From IMG/VR virus record IMGVR_UViG_3300042882_000673, positions 1 through 23,408 of that record: DNA of 23,408 nt; one strand, written 5' to 3'. Source of the stretch: a virus. The notes under the pieces are model-generated. The model saw only the letters and a list, made by a program, of their open reading frames with translations. It was not told the origin of the DNA and made no database searches. Shown piece after piece: positions 13,185-20,313 of this stretch (the stretch's first letter is position 1; every line of letters begins with the position of its first letter). Made by a program: the position numbers and the translations under genes.

Positions 13185-13775
13185 ATGAAAAAAGAACTTG
13201 ACGAGAAACTATGTAATGACCACCCTTTAATATTTGCTAATAGAAACGCAAGTATGCAATCAACAGCAATGTGTTGGGGATTTGATTGTGGTGATGGTTG
13301 GTATAATATCATAGACAAACTATGTGAAAACATTCAACAACATATCGATTGGAACACTAAGAATATATCCGACGCAAAACGATACAACAATGCACTATCT
13401 TTATACCAAAAGAAGAGAGACGATTCTGAGCTAATCAAATGGTATAATTATGGTAATGGTGAACCCAACGAGGCGTGCCTAAAAAGGGTTAGAGATGCCG
13501 TATTTAATCCTGTGCGTAAGATTGCTCCTAAAAAAATACATCAAGTAGTAGCAACTCAAGTCAAAGAGAAGTTTGGCACTTTGAGATTCTACTATGAAGG
13601 CGGCGATGAAACCATTCACGGCATGGTGAGTATGGCAGAGAGTATGTCATCAGTAATGTGTGAAACGTGTGGTGCACCAGGAGAGTTACGGGGTCTTATT
13701 TGGAGATACACTTCGTGCGAAGAACATAGTAGAGATGCAATCGTCAATTATGACATGCAACTTGAGTTGTTTTAA
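13185..13775 (+). CDS. Conserved phage protein with C-terminal zinc-ribbon-like motif (196 aa)
   Basis: The start carries CWGFDCGDGWYNIIDKLC (about 30-47). The middle VKEKFGTLRFYYEGGDE and the end CETCGAPGELRG, then TSCEEH, complete a family common in phages. The C-x2-C...C-x2-H arrangement fits a zinc-binding knuckle. Function unknown. It starts directly after the phosphoesterase stop, so is the last member of that operon. Confidence 0.82.
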   Translation: MKKELDEKLCNDHPLIFANRNASMQSTAMCWGFDCGDGWYNIIDKLCENIQQHIDWNTKNISDAKRYNNALSLYQKKRDDSELIKWYNYGNGEPNEACLKRVRDAVFNPVRKIAPKKIHQVVATQVKEKFGTLRFYYEGGDETIHGMVSMAESMSSVMCETCGAPGELRGLIWRYTSCEEHSRDAIVNYDMQLELF

Positions 13776-13798
13776 TTTTTAATTGAGAGGATATTGAT

Positions 13799-13960
13799 AT
13801 GAATATGAAAGAAGCTTTGTTAATAGTTGGTATGGTTTCGTTGTATGCTTTTTTAAATTACTTATATGGTAGTGATTACGAGAACGTCTTTAAACTTATT
13901 GGAAATGTTGCTGTTGGTTGGATGATTTGTGATATCGTGACTACTGCACCTAAAAAATAA
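13799..13960 (+). CDS. Small membrane protein (53 aa)
   Basis: GAGAGG (13785-13790) precedes the ATG, in a context (TTGATATGAATATGAA) very like the start of the gene at 8406. Two hydrophobic segments are visible: EALLIVGMVSLYAFLNYLY and LIGNVAVGWMICDIV, with a short acidic loop (GSDYEN) between them. Two-span membrane protein of unknown function. The next promoter starts right after its stop. Confidence 0.68.
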   Translation: MNMKEALLIVGMVSLYAFLNYLYGSDYENVFKLIGNVAVGWMICDIVTTAPKK

Positions 13961-13962
13961 CA

Positions 13963-13990
13963 TTGACTTATAATTTTAATATAGTATAAT
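13963..13990 (+). promoter_or_regulatory. Sigma70-type promoter
   Basis: TTGACT (13963-13968), 16 bp, perfect TATAAT (13985-13990), for the gene at 14016 and probably the glycosyltransferase and phosphomannomutase behind it. Confidence 0.82.
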
Positions 13991-14015
13991 ATGGTAAAAG
14001 TGAAGAGGAAAATAA

Positions 14016-14456
14016 ATGAAACAAATTAATAGTTCAGACAGGCTTATTAAGATAATAGCTGAGAGTGATAAATGGAAAGAAGTGATATACAAATTGCTTT
14101 TGACAGAATCACTATCACGCAAAGTGTGTTGTGATAGGTTAAATTTAACTAAGAATCAACTAAAACATCACACAGAATATCTGATTAAAAACAAGCACGT
14201 CAAAGCAACTAAAGGTCCATGTAAAATTTATAATGGTATTAGAGTGGATATTCTAAAATCTAATATCAATCATCCATTTATCGCAAAATCTTTTGATGAA
14301 ATAAAAGCCGAGAAATTGGCAGAAATTGCTAAACAAAAGATAGTGAATAAACACCTTACGGTTTATAATCTTCTCGATAGAAAAGAACACAACCATGTTA
14401 AATTATCTGATAAATCATACAGACCACACATAAAAAGTAGTTTTAACAGTATCTAA
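14016..14456 (+). CDS. Putative winged-helix DNA-binding protein (146 aa)
   Basis: The N-terminal half (KWKEVIYKLLLTESLSRKV, NLTKNQLKHHTEYLIKNKHV, KATKG) has the layout of a winged helix-turn-helix: a helix, a recognition-like helix starting NLTKNQL, then a short wing. The second half is Lys-rich with no recognised domain. It is the first gene after a good promoter, a usual place for a regulator. GAAGAGG precedes the ATG. The DNA-binding role is inferred from the helix pattern only. Confidence 0.6.
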   Translation: MKQINSSDRLIKIIAESDKWKEVIYKLLLTESLSRKVCCDRLNLTKNQLKHHTEYLIKNKHVKATKGPCKIYNGIRVDILKSNINHPFIAKSFDEIKAEKLAEIAKQKIVNKHLTVYNLLDRKEHNHVKLSDKSYRPHIKSSFNSI

Positions 14457-14474
14457 TTTGGGACATATATCCAT

Positions 14475-15515
14475 ATGAAAATATTAATGCCGTATATTAA
14501 TGTTTCTGGCGAGAGCATAGAATCCGATATAATTTCTGGTGGAACAGAGTTATTTTCTAAGTTAGTATACGAAAACTTTGATGTTGAAGTTGTCAATATA
14601 TCTTGGAACACCACGAGAGACGACAATAAAAAATATGTTGAACTACTCCATAGCGTTGCTAAAGAGAAAAAAGTTGATTTGATTTTAAGTAATAATATCA
14701 AATCTGTTTGTCTGCGCTCACTCAAAAATTTTGGTATACCTATAATGCATATTACACACACGAACTATGGTAATATAAATTCAAATGATATTCTCAATGA
14801 AATGACTGATTTGGGACACTCTCTGTATGCTGTTTCCAATTCAAACATGGATTTTCTAAATAAAAAATCAAAAAGGTTAAATTTACCAAACCTAAGTTAT
14901 TCTGGAATAGTTAGTCCTGCTTATTGCATGTATGATGTGCCTGTGAACAAAACACCACAAAATACTGTAGTAACTATAGGTAGAGCGAATAGTTATAAAA
15001 TGCCATTTTACATTATTCCAAAATTGAAAAATAGTAAATATAGCCCATTGATTATAACTAGTCAAGGTGAAGACGATGATTCTATCAAGTATTATGCTTC
15101 TAATAAACATCATCCACACATTTTAAATGTCAATCACAATGATGTTATAGAACACCTTAGAAACTCAGTTGCATCCGTTATTACTTGTCCAGTAGAAACT
15201 TTCGGTATAACTGCACTTGAATCACTATCTGTTGGCACACCTATATTAATACACACTAACAAATCGGGTAAACATGCAAGTGCTGAGATAGTCGATAATC
15301 CAAACTATTATGTTTGTTTTAGTGGTTCTGATACTATTGAGGATAAGATAGACCTGTTATCCAAAATCGATAGAATGGAAATCAAACAGAGAACCCAAGA
15401 ATTACATTCAAAAGCTAACTGGATAAAAACTATGTCAAATGCTTTTGATAAAACTATAGAAATCTATAATAAAAAACATTCTTCAGATTCTAACCTTTCT
15501 CAGTTTTTTATGTGA
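14475..15515 (+). CDS. GT-B glycosyltransferase (family 4-like)
   Basis: A 346-residue protein. The N-terminal domain has SGGTELFSKLVY (21-32), like the GG-x-E loop of GT4 enzymes. The C-terminal domain starts VVTIGRANSYK (165-175) and holds CPVETFGITALESLSVGTPI (238-257), the donor-binding E-x7-E motif. It should transfer a sugar from a nucleotide donor. Two bases after its stop sits the phosphomannomutase, which suggests a mannose-derived donor. The IGR-x2-SYK segment is faintly like WIGRTTTWKG of the T4 alpha-glucosyltransferase that decorates DNA, so DNA is one possible acceptor; surface glycan or virion protein are others. No strong ribosome binding site is visible. Confidence 0.85.
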   Translation: MKILMPYINVSGESIESDIISGGTELFSKLVYENFDVEVVNISWNTTRDDNKKYVELLHSVAKEKKVDLILSNNIKSVCLRSLKNFGIPIMHITHTNYGNINSNDILNEMTDLGHSLYAVSNSNMDFLNKKSKRLNLPNLSYSGIVSPAYCMYDVPVNKTPQNTVVTIGRANSYKMPFYIIPKLKNSKYSPLIITSQGEDDDSIKYYASNKHHPHILNVNHNDVIEHLRNSVASVITCPVETFGITALESLSVGTPILIHTNKSGKHASAEIVDNPNYYVCFSGSDTIEDKIDLLSKIDRMEIKQRTQELHSKANWIKTMSNAFDKTIEIYNKKHSSDSNLSQFFM

Positions 15516-15516
15516 T

Positions 15517-16239
15517 ATGCAGAATCCTATTTTTTTATTTGATGTCGACGGAACATTAACGCCAAGTAGAGGCAAAATAGACAAAAGTTTTGGGCTTTGG
15601 TTAAAACAGTTTATGTTGTTAAATAAAGTTGCTTTTGTTACGGGAAGTGATATAGATAAAACTATTGAGCAGCTTGGCACAGAACTAATGTCTTTAGCGA
15701 TATATTCATTTAACTGCTCTAGCAATACCATTTATGTAAAAAATAATTTGATTTATCAATCTGACTGGAAGTGTCCTGAAGAAATAATAGATTATTTACT
15801 ATGTAAATTAAACGAAAGTGTGTATAATTATAAGTATGGTAAACATATAGAACCTAGAATAGGTATGATAAATTTCTCTATTGTAGGTAGAAACGCTTCG
15901 ATTGAAGAGAGGAAAAAGTATTACGAGTGGGATAAAATTCACGGTGAGAGACTATCTTTAGCGAAAGATATAAATTCTAAGTGGAATAATATTCAAGCTG
16001 TTGTTGGTGGTGAAACTGGTGTAGATATATTCGAAAAAGGACATGACAAAGCCAGAATACTCAAACACTTTAAAGAACATCAGAAGTTTGTATTTTTCGG
16101 TGATAGTATGAACGAGTCTGGAAATGATTACTCACTTGCCCAAGAAATACTAATGAATAACCGGGGTATTTGCCATACAGTAAGTAACTGGAATGAAACT
16201 TGGAATATATTGAGAGAAAAATATGATAGCAAAAATTGA
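15517..16239 (+). CDS. Phosphomannomutase, eukaryotic type (HAD family)
   Basis: A 240-residue HAD-superfamily protein. DVDGTLTPS (9-17) carries the nucleophile aspartate and its partner. EPRIGMINFSIVGRNASIEER (112-132) is the substrate-binding signature of the PMM1/PMM2-type enzymes, and GVDIFEKGHDK (168-178) and FFGDSMNESGNDY (193-205) complete the cap and metal-binding parts. It converts mannose-6-phosphate to mannose-1-phosphate, the step before GDP-mannose. This is the eukaryotic-like family rather than the usual bacterial ManB. It follows the GT-B enzyme by one base and overlaps the next gene by 17 bp. Together with the cupin at 2-394 it supplies two steps of GDP-mannose synthesis. Confidence 0.9.
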   Translation: MQNPIFLFDVDGTLTPSRGKIDKSFGLWLKQFMLLNKVAFVTGSDIDKTIEQLGTELMSLAIYSFNCSSNTIYVKNNLIYQSDWKCPEEIIDYLLCKLNESVYNYKYGKHIEPRIGMINFSIVGRNASIEERKKYYEWDKIHGERLSLAKDINSKWNNIQAVVGGETGVDIFEKGHDKARILKHFKEHQKFVFFGDSMNESGNDYSLAQEILMNNRGICHTVSNWNETWNILREKYDSKN

Positions 16240-16681
16240 ACCCGATGAGAATGGTGAATTGTATTTGGTGTTTCCTGAAGGTGCCATTGATGGTCTTGGT
16301 TGGCAGACAGGCGATAAGATTATGTGGATTGATAACAATGATGGGAGTTGGACATTGAGAAAACAAGAGAATAAAAAAGAATATGTGGTGATTGACGCTA
16401 TTCAATCGTTTAGAGTTAGATACGTTGTTGAAAGAGATTTAACGAATGACAACATTGAGGATGTTATGAATTCTTTGGATAACATCGACACAAGCGTATT
16501 AAAAGAGTTTTCGCAAAAATACATAGGCGAAAATATTAGTAGTGTTAGAGTTATAGATACTGTAGATGAAGTCATTTCGTTATGTGATATAGATAATGAT
16601 TACACCAAGTCATGGAATACAGACCATAAAATAAAAACATTTATTAATACTGAAAACGATTATGATGCTGAAGCTCTTTAA
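16223..16681 (+). CDS. Phage protein with N-terminal AbrB-like domain (152 aa)
   Basis: Residues 1-48 (MIAKIEPDENGELYLVFPEG, GLGWQTGDKIMWIDN, SWTLRK) show the swapped-hairpin pattern of AbrB/MazE-like transcription factor domains. The C-terminal part, with FRVRYVVERDL, FSQKYIGENISSVRVID and NDYTKSWNTDHKIKTFIN, matches a conserved phage protein segment of unknown function. The domain may bind DNA as a dimer, although phage versions can be degenerate. It overlaps its neighbours on both sides by 17 bp. Confidence 0.78.
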   Translation: MIAKIEPDENGELYLVFPEGAIDGLGWQTGDKIMWIDNNDGSWTLRKQENKKEYVVIDAIQSFRVRYVVERDLTNDNIEDVMNSLDNIDTSVLKEFSQKYIGENISSVRVIDTVDEVISLCDIDNDYTKSWNTDHKIKTFINTENDYDAEAL

Positions 16682-16829
16682 CGGCAGAAATGGTGTTATA
16701 GGAATTAATCCCATTCACGTCATGACAGTATACAAAGTGGGCAATGAAGTTCTGGTTACATTAACGAACGGTGACCAGCATTTATTAATTGATGATTTTA
16801 CTTTCATTATTGAAAGTTTGGATGTATAA
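16665..16829 (+). CDS. Small hypothetical protein (54 aa)
   Basis: The ORF starts inside the end of the previous gene (17-bp overlap) and ends with TAA that shares its last base with the next ATG. The sequence MLKLFNGRNGVIGINPIHVM, then VYKVGNEVLVTLTNGDQHLL and FTFIIESLDV is beta-rich, like a small barrel or a Sm-like or flagellar FlbD-like fold (the INPIHV and VTLTNGD segments are similar). The exact linkage at both ends supports a real gene. Function unknown. Confidence 0.7.
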   Translation: MLKLFNGRNGVIGINPIHVMTVYKVGNEVLVTLTNGDQHLLIDDFTFIIESLDV

Positions 16830-17104
16830 TGAGACTTATGAATATAATACCTGAATACACAATAGCCTTTAGTGATGACAAAGGTGTTGTCGCTAAACTA
16901 AATTGGTCATCTGGCTCAATGGTAGTAGAAGGTAATTTAGAGCATGGCGCTGAGATATTTTTTGATTATCTAAAGCCATACATAAACTCATATATTGAGA
17001 AGCAACTAGCATTATCTAATGAAACAATAAAATCGTTAGAGGATAAATTGTATATGTCTAGAATACAAAATGACATATATAAGAAAACACTTGACGAATT
17101 TTAA
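16829..17104 (+). CDS. Hypothetical protein with C-terminal coiled coil (91 aa)
   Basis: The first half is beta-rich (DDKGVVAKLNWSSGSMVVEG); the second half (YIEKQLALSNETIKSLEDKL) is a likely coiled coil with regular Leu/Ile spacing. No family recognised. The start shares one base with the previous stop, so it is the last gene of the operon begun at 14016. Confidence 0.72.
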   Translation: MRLMNIIPEYTIAFSDDKGVVAKLNWSSGSMVVEGNLEHGAEIFFDYLKPYINSYIEKQLALSNETIKSLEDKLYMSRIQNDIYKKTLDEF

Positions 17105-17272
17105 TAAAGAATTTAACCTTGGACCGTTAAATACTGGCGGGATAACCAGTCTAAAACCCAAATTACTATGATGTATCTTTGATTCAACCCAGTTCAGTTA
17201 CACCAAAATAAGTTCCAACTAACTGTAAGTCGTAAGCAAAAAATCGCTTTAACTAAAAGAAAGGAAAAACCT
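17105..17272 (+). other. Intergenic leader before the lysis-type genes
   Basis: 168 bases without an ORF. Short inverted repeats are visible: ACTGG/CCAGT near 17133-17150 and CAGTTA/TAACTG near 17195-17226. No good sigma70 promoter and no exact TATAAATA late promoter were found. AAAGGAAAAACCT precedes the ATG at 17273. It probably holds a promoter of another class or a regulatory leader. Confidence 0.4.
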
Positions 17273-17761
17273 ATGAGGGTATTATTAACTCTTGCACTAT
17301 TAACCGTATCGTTTAATGCTTTTGCTTCAAGCGATATATCTTATTATGAAGAAAAACAAATATCGTGTTTAGCACAAAATATATTCTTTGAATCTAATAC
17401 AGAGTCTAAGAAAGGTCAATACGCTGTCGGTATGGTAACAATGAATAGAGTAAAATCTGGAAAGTTTCCAGACAGCGTGTGTGGTGTCGTTAAGCAAAAA
17501 GTAAAAGGCTATTGCCAATTTTCTTGGGTATGCGACCCAGTGAAGAAACTAAAAGATATTAAACACACAGACTCATACCAAAAGTCTTTACACCTTGCCA
17601 AACATATATATCTAGAGCACGACCAGATGCCTGATATAACTAAGGGTGCTATGTATTTCCATACTGTTTACGTACAGCCAAACTGGGTAAACTTGAAGAA
17701 AACTACTAGAATTGGTCAGCACATTTTTTATAAACCTAAAGATAGGAAATACGAATCATGA
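17273..17761 (+). CDS. Exported cell-wall hydrolase (SleB/Hydrolase_2 family)
   Basis: A 162-residue protein. It has a classical Sec signal peptide (MRVLLTLALLTVSFNAFA, cleavage after Ala18 likely). The mature part has LAQNIFFESNTESKKGQYAV with the catalytic Glu40, GMVTMNRVKSGKFPDSVCGV, YCQFSWVCD and GAMYFHTVYVQPNW, which define the SleB-type lytic transglycosylase/amidase family. It should cut peptidoglycan in the periplasm. A signal sequence instead of a holin-dependent form suggests Sec-dependent export; it may serve lysis or superinfection effects. It overlaps the nuclease gene by 4 bp. Confidence 0.9.
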   Translation: MRVLLTLALLTVSFNAFASSDISYYEEKQISCLAQNIFFESNTESKKGQYAVGMVTMNRVKSGKFPDSVCGVVKQKVKGYCQFSWVCDPVKKLKDIKHTDSYQKSLHLAKHIYLEHDQMPDITKGAMYFHTVYVQPNWVNLKKTTRIGQHIFYKPKDRKYES

Positions 17762-18186
17762 AAAAAACGTTATTAGCAAGTCTGTTAGTATTATTACCAA
17801 CATTTGCATATGCACAAGACTATGTGTATAATTGGAAAGTTGAGAAGGTTCTTGATGGTGATACCGTTAAGTTTCAAGTGCCTTTCTTACCACTACCACT
17901 TAAACCTGTGTTATCTGTTCGAGTATTGGGTGTTGATACACCCGAAAAGAAACCACGCAATCACTGTGATAAAGAAGATGCAATGGCCCAAAAAGCTTCA
18001 GCATTTACTAAAGAAGCGGTTGCAAAGGCTAAAGTAGTTCAAGTAAAATTAGATAGTTGGGATAAGTATGGTGGTCGTGTATTAGGTGATGTCATCTTAG
18101 ATGGTAAACCGCTATCACAGTTACTAATTCAAAACGGCCATGCTCGTGCCTATTTTGGCGAAAAGAAATCTGATTGGTGTATTTAA
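17758..18186 (+). CDS. Exported staphylococcal-type nuclease (SNase)
   Basis: A 142-residue protein with a Sec signal peptide (MKKTLLASLLVLLPTFAYA, cleavage near Ala19). The active site is complete: DGDT (33-36), RVLGVDTPE with Arg55, Asp60 and Glu63, and DKYGGRVLGDV with Arg107. These correspond to the calcium-binding and catalytic residues of staphylococcal nuclease. It should cleave DNA or RNA in the periplasm. It is coupled by 4 bp to the cell-wall hydrolase, so both enzymes are exported together. Possible roles are removal of incoming foreign DNA or clearing of DNA at lysis; neither can be told from sequence. Confidence 0.92.
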   Translation: MKKTLLASLLVLLPTFAYAQDYVYNWKVEKVLDGDTVKFQVPFLPLPLKPVLSVRVLGVDTPEKKPRNHCDKEDAMAQKASAFTKEAVAKAKVVQVKLDSWDKYGGRVLGDVILDGKPLSQLLIQNGHARAYFGEKKSDWCI

Positions 18187-18201
18187 TTATTAGGAGTTAT
18201 T

Positions 18202-18474
18202 ATGTCTGTTGACCAAGTAAGCGTTAATGTGTTATCTAATCCTGCTGACCGTGATAAGTTACTGGGAGTTTTAAAAGAATTATCTGCCTCTATGGCTAGA
18301 GTTCAAGGTGAGCGTAGTTTCATGAAAGAAGCTACTGCTGATATCTGTGAGCAGTTGCAGATACCAAAGAAACTAGTATCAAGAATGGCTAAGGTATATC
18401 ATAAACAAAATTATGATGAAGAAGTTGCTGTGCATGAGCAATTCGAATTGTTGTATGAAACTGTAGTGAAGTAA
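18202..18474 (+). CDS. dsbA: DsbA-like double-stranded DNA-binding protein
   Basis: A 90-residue helical protein. The middle and end (ASMARVQGERSFMKEATADI, LQIPKKLVSRMAKVYHKQNY) match T4 DsbA, whose end reads LSTKYLKAVAKLYHKQ. In T4, DsbA binds double-stranded DNA near late promoters and aids late transcription. It stands next to genes 33 and 59 as in T4. TAGGAG precedes the ATG, and the next gene begins one base after its stop. This name is unrelated to the bacterial disulphide oxidoreductase. Confidence 0.85.
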   Translation: MSVDQVSVNVLSNPADRDKLLGVLKELSASMARVQGERSFMKEATADICEQLQIPKKLVSRMAKVYHKQNYDEEVAVHEQFELLYETVVK

Positions 18475-18475
18475 C

Positions 18476-18709
18476 ATGGCAGTCAAAGCATCCAAAGAAG
18501 AAATTCAAAACTTCTCTAAAGCTATTGAAGATATAGTTAACAATACTCAGTATAATTATATTGAAGCTATTGTTGAGTATTGTAAAAAAACTGGATTAGA
18601 AATAGAGGTAGCGTCATCACTGATATCTTCCTCACTAAAAAGTAAAATTCATTATGATGCTCAACGAAATAATATGCTAAAAGAGAAAACGGTGAGATTA
18701 CCATTTTGA
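18476..18709 (+). CDS. 33: Late promoter transcription accessory protein gp33
   Basis: A 77-residue protein. IEDIVNNTQYNYIEAIVEYC, then ASSLISSSLKSKIHYDAQRN and NMLKEKTVRLPF line up with the C-terminal half of T4 gp33 (MVEEFGMSYLEATTAFLEEN, then GIIEKIQSEAIDENLLRPS). T4 gp33 binds the RNA polymerase beta flap and links it to the sliding clamp for late transcription. The long T4 N-terminus is missing, as in cyanophage versions. Its TGA overlaps the TTG start of gene 59. Synteny with dsbA, 59 and 32 backs the call. Presence implies gp45-dependent late transcription in this phage. Confidence 0.88.
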   Translation: MAVKASKEEIQNFSKAIEDIVNNTQYNYIEAIVEYCKKTGLEIEVASSLISSSLKSKIHYDAQRNNMLKEKTVRLPF

Positions 18710-19290
18710 CAGGTTATGAAGCATTTTGTCTATACACTGGATTGAAACTACACTTTACTAGTTCATACGATTTTTTTAAGTATAACGGTAAAGTGCGAGT
18801 GACAATTGACGCGTTTGATAATCGTAAAGACAAATACTTCTTCCATAGGTTATCTAGAAAGTATGATAAAGAACAGCTTGAGCAGTTTCTCATTGCTAAC
18901 TTTCTCCACGACCCCGGTGTTTGGATTGGTAAACTACTAGACGAAGAAGCGAATACTCGATACGTAGAATATCAAAAGAATATACAAAGCTTATCTTATA
19001 TATTTGAAAATGAGTGTAGAGAGTTGTTTTCTATGCTAGAAAATCCAAACGAGATACTAAAAACTTCAGGTGAACATCCTGTTCTATTAAAAAAAGCATT
19101 ACGAGGCGAAGTGTCTATTCAAACGGTGTTTATTTTAAATTCCCTGATTAACTTTATTCCTAAGTGGCAAGAAAAAATTCAAGACACTGTAGTGTGGCCA
19201 AATTACGACAAACTATTGTTGAATTATAGGGGGTTTCTTAAATATGATATCAACAAATGCAAGCAAATTCTTAGAAAGGTTGTCTCTTGA
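18706..19290 (+). CDS. 59: Loader of the replicative helicase, gp59
   Basis: A 194-residue protein. The segment KYNGKVRVTIDAFDNRKDKY, FFHRLSRKYDKEQLEQFLIANF, and WIGKLLDEEA align with T4 gp59 (KYNWCMRVSDAAYQKRRDKY, FFQKLSEKY, WIGDISDADA). Near the end, VWPNYDKLLLNYRGFL matches VWNNYSIKLKAYRKIL. gp59 loads helicase gp41 on gp32-coated DNA at forks and recombination intermediates. The start is TTG (18706), since no ATG precedes the conserved beginning (GYEAFCLYTGLK); it overlaps the gene 33 stop by four bases. It also overlaps the next gene by 4 bp. Confidence 0.92.
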   Translation: MTGYEAFCLYTGLKLHFTSSYDFFKYNGKVRVTIDAFDNRKDKYFFHRLSRKYDKEQLEQFLIANFLHDPGVWIGKLLDEEANTRYVEYQKNIQSLSYIFENECRELFSMLENPNEILKTSGEHPVLLKKALRGEVSIQTVFILNSLINFIPKWQEKIQDTVVWPNYDKLLLNYRGFLKYDINKCKQILRKVVS

Positions 19291-19640
19291 GTAAAATATT
19301 ATTTTCTTCTATAATTATGTCATCTGTATTTCTTTTGTTATTGTATAGATCGATAGGATTAAATGAAATAAAATCATGTATGATGTTGTGGTTAGATTCC
19401 AATTATTGGAGTCGTAATTATAATAAGATAGAGTTTGCAGCTTGGTTTTCTAAGGGGATTATCATCTTACCAGGGATATTGTTTGGGGTTCAGGTATGGT
19501 GGTTTTTTATTATTAGTGGAGTGACGTCCTCTTTGTTAATTTGGGCCTCCATGAAAAAACTTTTACCTACATTAGTAGCATTCAATTCTCTGTGGATTTT
19601 TATATCGATAACTGCCATCATTAAACATTTTGTAATTTAA
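19287..19640 (+). CDS. Multi-span membrane protein, unknown function (117 aa)
   Basis: Translation starts at TTG (19287), overlapping the gene 59 stop by 4 bp (TTGA). Four hydrophobic segments are visible: residues 4-20, 53-72, 73-88 and 94-115. The loop NEIKSCMMLWLDSNYWSRNY carries the polar residues. No family is recognised. Its place inside the replication block, coupled to gene 59, is unusual for a membrane protein and could mean a membrane anchor for replication, or only cotranscription. Confidence 0.72.
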   Translation: MSKILFSSIIMSSVFLLLLYRSIGLNEIKSCMMLWLDSNYWSRNYNKIEFAAWFSKGIIILPGILFGVQVWWFFIISGVTSSLLIWASMKKLLPTLVAFNSLWIFISITAIIKHFVI

Positions 19641-19653
19641 TTTTTAAAAACGC

Positions 19654-19681
19654 TTGACTTAATTTTTAATGGTGATATAAT
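19654..19681 (+). promoter_or_regulatory. Sigma70-type promoter with extended -10
   Basis: TTGACT (19654-19659), 16 bp, TATAAT (19676-19681), with TGA just before the -10 box. It drives the nucleotidase gene and possibly gene 32. Confidence 0.83.
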
Positions 19682-19707
19682 AATATGTAAACGAAAGAGA
19701 GTATAAA

Positions 19708-20190
19708 TTGATTAGAAAAATATATTTAGATATGGACGGTGTTCTGTCTGATTTTGAACGACGTTTCCGAGAACTTTTTAATATTGAACCATCTTCTGTT
19801 AGAAAAAACAAACAATTTTCAGAACACTGGACTATGTTTGTTGAAGGTAACAACTTCAATAGCTTAGATTACCATGACGGTGCATTAGAGCTACTTGATT
19901 ATCTTGCAAATAAAAATATTGAGATTGAGATTTTAACTTCAAGCGGTGGTGAGAAATATCACGATATCGTTGAGAAAGATAAAATTGTCTGGTTATGTGA
20001 GCGAGGTATTCCTTATCATCCTAACGTAGTTTCAAATAGAAGCAAGAAAAAAATGTTTGCTGAGCCTGATGTGTTGTTGATTGATGACCACGCAGACAAC
20101 ATTAAACAATTTTTAGAAGCTGGTGGACAAGGCATCTATCATAAAGATGTAAAAGTCACTATCGCTAGATTAGAAGAATTGTTAGCTTAA
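19708..20190 (+). CDS. HAD-family 5'(3')-deoxyribonucleotidase-like protein
   Basis: A 160-residue HAD hydrolase: YLDMDGVLSDF (residues 6-16) carries the nucleophile Asp8 and acid Asp10, ILTSSGG the second motif, the Lys-rich SNRSKKKMFA region the third, and VLLIDDHADN the fourth. This pattern fits the NT5C family, which removes phosphate from deoxynucleotides and could help steer nucleotide pools during phage replication. The start codon is TTG (19708) after GAGAG; the first in-frame ATG lies within the catalytic motif and cannot be used. Exact substrate is not known. Confidence 0.85.
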   Translation: MIRKIYLDMDGVLSDFERRFRELFNIEPSSVRKNKQFSEHWTMFVEGNNFNSLDYHDGALELLDYLANKNIEIEILTSSGGEKYHDIVEKDKIVWLCERGIPYHPNVVSNRSKKKMFAEPDVLLIDDHADNIKQFLEAGGQGIYHKDVKVTIARLEELLA

Positions 20191-20196
20191 TAAAGA

Positions 20197-20204
20197 TATA
20201 AATA
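20197..20204 (+). promoter_or_regulatory. T4-type late promoter box
   Basis: TATAAATA matches the T4 late consensus exactly and sits right after the nucleotidase gene, about 150 bases upstream of gene 32. The presence of gp33 makes T4-type late transcription likely. Confidence 0.6.
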
Positions 20205-20208
20205 CATG

Positions 20209-20313
20209 GTTGATTGATAATTTCAGTCAACTTAAATAATTTTAACTATAGACTTGCAATCTATGAAGTCTATGGCTAAAATATCATTATGTAATCTGTG
20301 AATAAATTACATA
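20209..20313 (+). promoter_or_regulatory. Structured leader of gene 32 (three hairpins)
   Basis: Three consecutive stem-loops: 20209-20217 with 20223-20231 (9 pairs, one G-U), 20246-20255 with 20266-20275 (10 pairs, one G-U), and 20288-20295 with 20306-20313 (8 perfect pairs). They are followed by an unstructured, U-rich stretch up to the ribosome binding site ACGAGG. In T4, gp32 represses its own translation by binding such a leader. The same is inferred here. Confidence 0.6.

Noticed and set aside
17105-17272. tRNA-like gene (a TTTGATTC stretch and ACACCA)
   Set aside because: No acceptor stem, D arm or anticodon arm can be paired around it.
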